A stretch of DNA of 64,000 bases from Peribacillus frigoritolerans (GTDB lineage Bacteria; Bacillota; Bacilli; Bacillales; DSM-1321), in assembly GCF_030676415.1 (NCBI RefSeq), contig NZ_JAUUTW010000019.1, positions 1 through 64,000 on the forward strand, given 5' to 3'. The notes under the pieces are model-generated. The model made no database searches. It saw only the letters and a list, made by a program, of their open reading frames with translations, and was not told where the DNA came from. Positions 59,553 to 64,000 of this stretch are shown here, piece after piece. A program made the translations under genes and the position numbers. Every line of letters begins with the position of its first letter. Within the stretch, counting starts at the first letter, position 1.

Positions 59553-59650
59553 TAATAAAAGGAGAATCTATTGAAACATTTATCTAATGCTGATCGGTGT
59601 TCAAAGTGCATTCGCAGTGGGCTTAGGTAAGAAGGACGTTTTGTGTAAAG

Positions 59651-59845
59651 GAAACACACAAAAAAGAGAGATTAAGACATGAAGAATTGAAAAGCAATCC
59701 AACCGGGAATATGAACGATGCTTTTAATAGAGTGGAACAGGGAAATCTCGCTGATTTAGTTGGCAGCTTAGGTTTAAAAGGGACGGGAATTCTTATTCTT
59801 GTAATCATAATTGGTTTTATTTTTGTATCACTCTTCTTCAAGTAA
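59651..59845 (+). pseudogene. DUF6366-like small protein without a clear start
   Basis: The frame ETHKKERLRHEELKSNPTGN continues as MNDAFNRVEQGNLADLVGSLG and a helix GILILVIIIGFIFVSLF. This fits what I recall of DUF6366. No ATG/GTG/TTG with a ribosome site precedes the conserved part; the first ATG is 59711, a TTG is at 59687. The start may have been lost. Confidence 0.45.
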
Positions 59846-59920
59846 CAGGTGCAATAGTTCTTTAAAGAGTTGTGACGATCAGCTCTTTTTCTTATGCAAC
59901 TATCGGGGCAGGTTAGTTCA
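59834..59920 (+). repeat. A repeat with a different central hairpin
   Basis: Left TTCTTCAAGTAACAGGTGC, hairpin AAAGAGTTGTGACGATCAGC then TCTTT, right AACTATCGGGGCAGGTTAGTT. Confidence 0.75.
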
Positions 59921-59977
59921 ACAAGATGTATATAATACATTCTATATAAATGAGAACTAATGGAGGCAATATTTCAA

Positions 59978-60189
59978 ATGAAGAAAACTCAAGTTAGGGT
60001 GTACTTCAGATTATTTGGTGATGAATTTCTAAGTGAAGAAGTAACGAATAAGTTAGGAATTCCCCTACTCTTACTTACATAAAAGGTGAACTCATTAATC
60101 GAAGCAATGATTATAACCACGACTTCCCTTTGTATTTAAAAAAAGAAACAGCTCTAAAGGTTCTCTTGAGAATCTTTAATTTTAATTAA
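59978..60189 (+). pseudogene. decayed DUF4279-like gene
   Basis: MKKTQVRVYFRLFGDEFLSE leads to a stop at about 60081. The frame then changes to TYIKGELINRSNDYNHDF and, after an internal gap, LKKETALKVLLRIFNFN and stop. Both blocks fit the start of DUF4279 proteins. Internal deletion plus frameshift. Confidence 0.5.
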
Positions 60190-60211
60190 AAAAATACGAG
60201 CGAAATTTAAT

Positions 60212-61447
60212 TCACTCGTATTTTTTTAAAACGATAGCTGCATTATGACCTCCAAAACCAAATGAATTGGATAGACCAGTACTTATTTCCACTTTACGAG
60301 CAACACCTGGTACATAATCTAAATCACATAATGAATCAGGCTTTTCTAAGTTGATGGTTGGAGGAATAATTCCTTCCTTTAAACTTTTTGCCAAAGCAAT
60401 TGCTTCCACGCCTCCAGCTGCTCCTAACATGTGACCAAGCATAGATTTATTAGCTGTTATTGGGATTTGATAAGCTTTTGATTCAAATAGTTTTTTAATG
60501 GCCAGTGTCTCAGATCGATCTCCCACTTCTGTACTTGTTGCATGAGCGCTAATAACATCAATCTCTTCAGGAGAAATTTTTGCATTTTTCAAAGCCATTT
60601 TCATTGCAAGATAGGCTCCTTTACCTTCTGGGTGTGTAGCTACCATATGATAGGCATCAGAACTCGCACCATACCCAATGACTTCTGCATAAATTTTTGC
60701 ATCTCTACGTAAAGCGTGAGACAAAGATTCCAAGATTAAAATTCCTGCTCCTTCTGACATGACAAATCCATCTCGATTTACATCAAAAGGACGGCTAGCT
60801 TTAGTTGGATTATCGTTTCTCGTTGATAATGCTGTAGCATTACCAAAACTAGCTAAAGATAAATCTGTTATAGCTGCCTCTGCTCCTCCTGCAAAAACGG
60901 CATCTGCTTCTCCAAAGCGAATAAGTCTGTATGCTTCACCAATAGCTGTATTTCCGATCGCACAAGCAGAAACAGGTGACATAGTAGGTCCCATTGCGTT
61001 CCACTTGATACTAATTTGGGCTGCGGCAGCATTTGAAATCATGGCTGGTACCAGGGTTGGACTAACTCGTCTTGGACCTTTCTCTCGAAGAGTATCCACA
61101 TTATCAATCAATGTTTCAATTCCTCCTATCCCCGAACCAACATATACGCCAAGTCTTTCTAGATTGATATCATCAATATCAAGATTAGAATCAGTCCAGG
61201 CTTGTTCAGCAGCAGCCAAAGCAAATTGAGAAAAGCGATCTAGACGTCGTGCTTCATTTTTTCCTAAAGTATCATCTGCATTAAAATCACGAATAATTCC
61301 TGCAATTTTTGCTTTATGATTACTTACGTCAAATGTATCAATAGAGGAAATGCCCGATTTCCCTTCAGTCAGATTTCTCCAAAATTTTTCTACGTTGTTT
61401 CCAATAGGAGAGACTACTCCCATTCCGGTAATAACGACTCTTTCCAT
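60212..61447 (-). CDS. fabF: beta-ketoacyl-ACP synthase II (FabF), 411 aa
   Basis: Thiolase-fold condensing enzyme. Active-site Cys is in GPTMSPVSACAIGNTAIG near residue 162, and the two His are in ISAHATSTEVGD near 300 and NKSMLGHMLGAAGG near 337. The C-terminal glycine loop is NSFGFGGHNAAIV. Full length for FabF. It elongates fatty acids from malonyl-ACP. Away from a fab operon and divergent from an MmyB-type regulator, so it is likely an extra, regulated copy used to change fatty-acid make-up or resist FabF inhibitors. Confidence 0.95.
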   Translation of the reverse strand: MERVVITGMGVVSPIGNNVEKFWRNLTEGKSGISSIDTFDVSNHKAKIAGIIRDFNADDTLGKNEARRLDRFSQFALAAAEQAWTDSNLDIDDINLERLGVYVGSGIGGIETLIDNVDTLREKGPRRVSPTLVPAMISNAAAAQISIKWNAMGPTMSPVSACAIGNTAIGEAYRLIRFGEADAVFAGGAEAAITDLSLASFGNATALSTRNDNPTKASRPFDVNRDGFVMSEGAGILILESLSHALRRDAKIYAEVIGYGASSDAYHMVATHPEGKGAYLAMKMALKNAKISPEEIDVISAHATSTEVGDRSETLAIKKLFESKAYQIPITANKSMLGHMLGAAGGVEAIALAKSLKEGIIPPTINLEKPDSLCDLDYVPGVARKVEISTGLSNSFGFGGHNAAIVLKKYE

Positions 61448-61568
61448 TTTTTATCACTCCAAATGAATAGTATAGTTGTATTATACTTCGGGATTATCCT
61501 ATTACAAGTGAGTGTTTATCCTGGTATAATAACTACTAGGTTAAATTGTTATGATGGAGGTTTTAGAA

Positions 61569-62423
61569 ATGAATGATAAAACCAGACTTGAAGCTTTGTC
61601 TTCATTTTTGAAAACGAAGCGATCCCAAATAAAGCCTGAATCTATAGGTATACCTGCTGGTACACGGAGAAGAACACCTGGCTTACGAAGAGAAGAAGTT
61701 GCACATTTGGCGGGAGTTAGTACTACTTGGTATACGTGGCTAGAGCAAGGTCGGGATATAAAGGTCTCTACAAGCGTATTGGATTGCATATCTACTGCTC
61801 TACAATTAAATAATGATGAACGAGAGTATCTATATGATTTAGCTTTAGAAGTGAATTCATCCATTATTCATCGAAAGAAGGATCAGCCAAAACTTAGTCC
61901 TTCTTTGGAAAGAATTTTAGCTGAGTTAACGTATTGCCCTACTATCATTACAGATCGGCATTGTCATATTGTAGGCTGGAACAATGCTGCTGCTCATGTA
62001 TTTTTAGATTTTGAACAACTCCCAGATGACCAACGAAATTTGATCGATCTAGTATTTACAAGAAAAGAATTAAAAGCATTAGCTGTGAATTGGGAGCATT
62101 TTGTTAAGGGGTTTCTTGCCATTTTTCGTGCCTATTATGGTCACTACTTAGGTGATGAATGGTATAACCTATTTATTAAAGAAATGAGTAATTCTCACCC
62201 AGAATTTCAATCTTTATGGCAAGAAAGTCAAGTAAGTAAAGCTCCAGAAATGATGATTGAATTTAGACATGCTAAAGCCGGAAAGATGCTGTTTAATTTA
62301 ACTTCTCTCCAAGTCCAGGGGGACATGGACTTAAGGTGCAGTATCTATACACCAGTAGAGGGAACAGCTACAGAAGATAAATTAAAACGATTAATGAAGA
62401 AAATCTCCATTGAAAGTTCATAA
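61569..62423 (+). CDS. XRE-family regulator with MmyB-like ligand domain, 284 aa
   Basis: N-terminal HTH with RRRTPGLRREEVAHLAGVSTTWYTWLEQGRD (residues 35-65), the signature of MmyB-type regulators. The C-terminal PAS-like domain starts LAELTYCPTIITDRHCHIVGWN near 117. The structure known for this domain binds a fatty acid. Start at MNDKTR behind GGAGG. Divergent from fabF with about 120 bases between; it probably senses acyl chains and controls fabF. Confidence 0.88.
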   Translation: MNDKTRLEALSSFLKTKRSQIKPESIGIPAGTRRRTPGLRREEVAHLAGVSTTWYTWLEQGRDIKVSTSVLDCISTALQLNNDEREYLYDLALEVNSSIIHRKKDQPKLSPSLERILAELTYCPTIITDRHCHIVGWNNAAAHVFLDFEQLPDDQRNLIDLVFTRKELKALAVNWEHFVKGFLAIFRAYYGHYLGDEWYNLFIKEMSNSHPEFQSLWQESQVSKAPEMMIEFRHAKAGKMLFNLTSLQVQGDMDLRCSIYTPVEGTATEDKLKRLMKKISIESS

Positions 62424-62476
62424 ACCAGCAAATTTACTGTACTGAAAAATGCCAACTAAGGTGTTTTTTTCTTATT

Positions 62477-62556
62477 AAGCTAACGGGGGCGTAGCTTAAG
62501 ATCAGAGCTGTCTTTAAGGCAGCTTTTTCTTATGGAGCTAAAGGGGCAGGATAGTT
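62477..62556 (+). repeat. A repeat, full copy
   Basis: Left AAGCTAACGGGGGCGTAGCT, hairpin GAGCTGTCTTTAAGGCAGC with T-run, right GCTAAAGGGGCAGGATAGTT. Confidence 0.85.
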
Positions 62557-62624
62557 CATTAAGAGTTATAATTTAAATGGATAATTTTTACTTACTTTCG
62601 ATATTTTATAGGAGGGTTTTTCCT

Positions 62625-62789
62625 TTGAAGATAACAAATATTTCTTTGGTTACATTTGCTGTAATCATTACAGTTTTAAATCACTTTGTTTCTCCAATTT
62701 TCTTCGATGTAGGACCTGATAGTTCAGGGACTGGCTTATCAATACTTTTATTAGCTATTGCACTATTAAATCATCTTAGGGAAAAATAA
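62625..62789 (+). CDS. small membrane protein, 54 aa
   Basis: TTG start behind AGGAGGG (62610-62616). Helices ISLVTFAVIITVLNHFV and LSILLLAIALLNHL with the loop SPIFFDVGPDSSGTG. A one-gene unit between full A repeats. The longer frame from 62577 would include the ribosome site. Function unknown. Confidence 0.65.
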   Translation: MKITNISLVTFAVIITVLNHFVSPIFFDVGPDSSGTGLSILLLAIALLNHLREK

Positions 62790-62850
62790 TAATTGACTAA
62801 TAGGTGCTTGAAATAAAACTCTAAACTTATTATTAAGCTGTTTTCTTGTT

Positions 62851-62933
62851 GCACTAACAGATGCGTTAGCTGAAGATCGGAGCTGTCTCTAAGGCAGCTT
62901 TTTTTATTATGGAACTAACGGGTCAGTTTAGTT
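62851..62933 (+). repeat. A repeat, full copy
   Basis: Left ACTAACAGATGCGTTAGC, hairpin GGAGCTGTCTCTAAGGCAGC with T-run, right AACTAACGGGTCAGTTTAGTT. Downstream 48 bases shared with the copy at 40148. Confidence 0.85.
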
Positions 62934-63057
62934 CAAGAGTGCTGTTTGATCTTTGTTCAACAATTGGGCCATTTAATTGAATAAGTGTATATTTGAAATA
63001 AAGCTGCACTGCTTTGAAAAAACTCTGTATATAAGCGTGCGTTTGTTGAACAAGAAG

Positions 63058-63106
63058 TAAAAGGGGTGATACATATTATACATGACTAATATGTATCACC
63101 CCTTTT
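63058..63106. terminator. bidirectional terminator
   Basis: AAAAGGGGTGATACATATT pairs with AATATGTATCACCCCTTTT; lies downstream of the MFS gene on the minus strand. Confidence 0.8.
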
Positions 63107-63162
63107 TGTAACTTTGTATGATTTTAGGTCTTGAAAATTTCAAACCAACATAAAAATCGGTA

Positions 63163-64000
63163 TTATTTCTCTCTAATCTGCTCCGTTAGACGGTAGGTTA
63201 TTACCCAATACAAAAGGGCCAAAGCGCTGACAGAGGCACCAAATAGACATACTCCGATCCATCCATAGTTTGCGTATATATTGGTTGAAACAATTGAACC
63301 CATGGCACTGCCGATGGAATAAAAAATCATGTAAGCAGCAGTAAGTCGGCTTCTCGCCTCAGGACGCACTGTGAAAATCATACTCTGATTGGTGACATGT
63401 ACTGCTTGCACAGCCAGGTCAAGAAAGATAACGCCAATAACTAATGCGATCAGTGAGTGTTCGGTAAAGCTGATTAGGAACCATGATGCTAGCAATAAAA
63501 CTAGGGCTATGCAGGTTGTTCGCTGCCCTAAACCTCGGTCAGCCAGCCCCCCAGCACGAGCAGCAGCTAATGCTCCGGCAACTCCAGCAAGACCAAACGC
63601 TCCAATAGCGGTATGTGAAAGAGAGTATGGTGGAGCACTGAGAGGTAGCACCAACGAAGTCCACAATGTACTAAACGCGGTAAAAATCAGCAGAGCCAGT
63701 ACTCCGCGGATGCGTAGGATTCGTTCTTGCATGAACAATGTGAGCACCGAACGAAGCAGCTGCGGATAGGATAGTGACTCTCTTTCGCTTTCATCACGCG
63801 GGAGTACTCGGAACAACACGCCAGTCATGATGAGCATCATGGCGGCAGAAACTAGATAGACCGAACGCCAACCGGCGAGATCGGTTAGTACACCAGCGAA
63901 TGTTCGTGCGAGCAGAATGCCGATCACGACTCCACTTTGCACCAAGCCGACTATACGTCCACGCTCGGCTGGGGCAGCCAAAGTCGATGCGAACGCTACA
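63163..64000 (-). CDS. MFS transporter (partial, continues past the right edge)
   Basis: At least eight helices (GLVQSGVVIGILLARTFAGVL; YLVSAAMMLIMTGVLF; GVLALLIFTAFSTLWTSLVL; LVIGVIFLDLAVQAVHVTNQ and more). The AERGRIVGLVQSG block at the visible N-end is the loop 2-3 or mid-loop type seen in drug/sugar MFS proteins (YfcJ/AraJ-like). The frame stays open to base 64000, so the first third is outside. GC content is higher than the A-repeat region and marks a change of segment. Substrate unknown. Confidence 0.85.
   Translation of the reverse strand, partial: VAFASTLAAPAERGRIVGLVQSGVVIGILLARTFAGVLTDLAGWRSVYLVSAAMMLIMTGVLFRVLPRDESERESLSYPQLLRSVLTLFMQERILRIRGVLALLIFTAFSTLWTSLVLPLSAPPYSLSHTAIGAFGLAGVAGALAAARAGGLADRGLGQRTTCIALVLLLASWFLISFTEHSLIALVIGVIFLDLAVQAVHVTNQSMIFTVRPEARSRLTAAYMIFYSIGSAMGSIVSTNIYANYGWIGVCLFGASVSALALLYWVITYRLTEQIREK

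Noticed and set aside
5141-62940. The spaced repeats as a CRISPR array
   Set aside because: Repeats are ~85 bp, variable, spaced by hundreds to thousands of bases with genes between them, and no cas gene is present.
1-64000. Prophage or plasmid origin for the window
   Set aside because: No capsid, portal, terminase, lysis, replication or partition gene; mobile content is IS elements and repeats.
1-64000. rRNA or tRNA genes
   Set aside because: I saw no rRNA-like stretch and no cloverleaf with a CCA-type end on either strand.

Overview
The window is low-GC Bacillota DNA, most likely a spore-forming member of the Bacillaceae (Bacillus cereus group or Peribacillus-like; I cannot name the species). 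Support comes from AGGAGG-type ribosome sites with frequent TTG/GTG starts, a sporulation-kinase-like PAS histidine kinase, DUF4183 proteins, YjdF behind a probable yjdF riboswitch, an Amj-type lipid II flippase, an S-box (SAM) riboswitch and many one-gene units encoding tiny membrane proteins. It is an accessory region: few genes look housekeeping, several are pseudogenes, and four insertion-sequence or non-autonomous element types are present.

The main organising feature is an intergenic repeat of about 80-90 bp, called the A repeat here, with about 40 complete or partial copies from 2.7 to 62.9 kb, every one that I found on the + strand. A full copy reads: left arm AACTAAC-GGGTG-CGTTAG, then a central terminator-like hairpin (GCTGTC..GGCAGC plus a T-run, or GTTGCT..GGCAGCC), then TTCTTATGG, then right arm CTAACG-GGGCAG-GTTAGTT. 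The outer boxes (AACTAAC / GTTAGTT) and inner boxes (CGTTAG / CTAACG) can pair with each other across the hairpin. This is the R''-L''...L'-R' plan of an integron attC site, although the boxes do not strictly match the attC consensus. Between successive copies there is usually one small gene, often with its own extended -10 promoter (TGGTAAAAT or TGGTAATAT). Cargo includes GNAT acetyltransferases, cupin, NIPSNAP, PhzF, SRPBCC proteins, Amj and many small membrane proteins. The region therefore looks like a chromosomal gene-cassette array. No intact integrase of the right kind is in the window, only a broken XerC/D-like tyrosine recombinase (10.3-11.2 kb) and an intact small serine recombinase (4.6-5.1 kb).

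Several mobile elements use the A repeat as a target, each at its own position: an IS110/IS1111-family element at the right arm (5.5-7.3 kb), an IS110-family element at the central T-run (25.7-27.3 kb), and six non-autonomous elements (C1, two copies of 379 bp; C2, four copies of 202-203 bp) that all sit in the left arm exactly between ACT and AACGGG. The non-coding parts of both IS110-type elements contain 10-11 nt identical to their own insertion junction, as expected for a bridge/seek guide RNA. An IS3-family (IS150-like) element lies in a terminator loop at 50.7-52.2 kb.

Three blocks sit between the cassettes. (1) 11.9-21.3 kb and 31.9-36.3 kb carry two paralogous modules: a Sensor-domain membrane protein plus a fused histidine kinase-response regulator, each next to an exported hydrolase (a beta-lactamase-fold serine hydrolase with SLH-like tail, or an erythromycin-esterase-like lipoprotein), with shared TGTCA/TGACA palindromes in the control regions. 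Three further paralogous serine hydrolases lie at 1.2, 20.1 and 27.7 kb. (2) 41.5-49 kb has TetR/YhgE-type permease, a sporulation-like kinase, and a higher-GC TetR/SDR pair with clear operators. (3) 52.5-54.1 kb is a collapsed methionine locus: SAM riboswitch, 3' end of metI, intact metQ, and the 3' end of an O-acetylhomoserine sulfhydrylase gene. The right end has FabF divergent from an MmyB-type regulator, then an MFS transporter running off the window.
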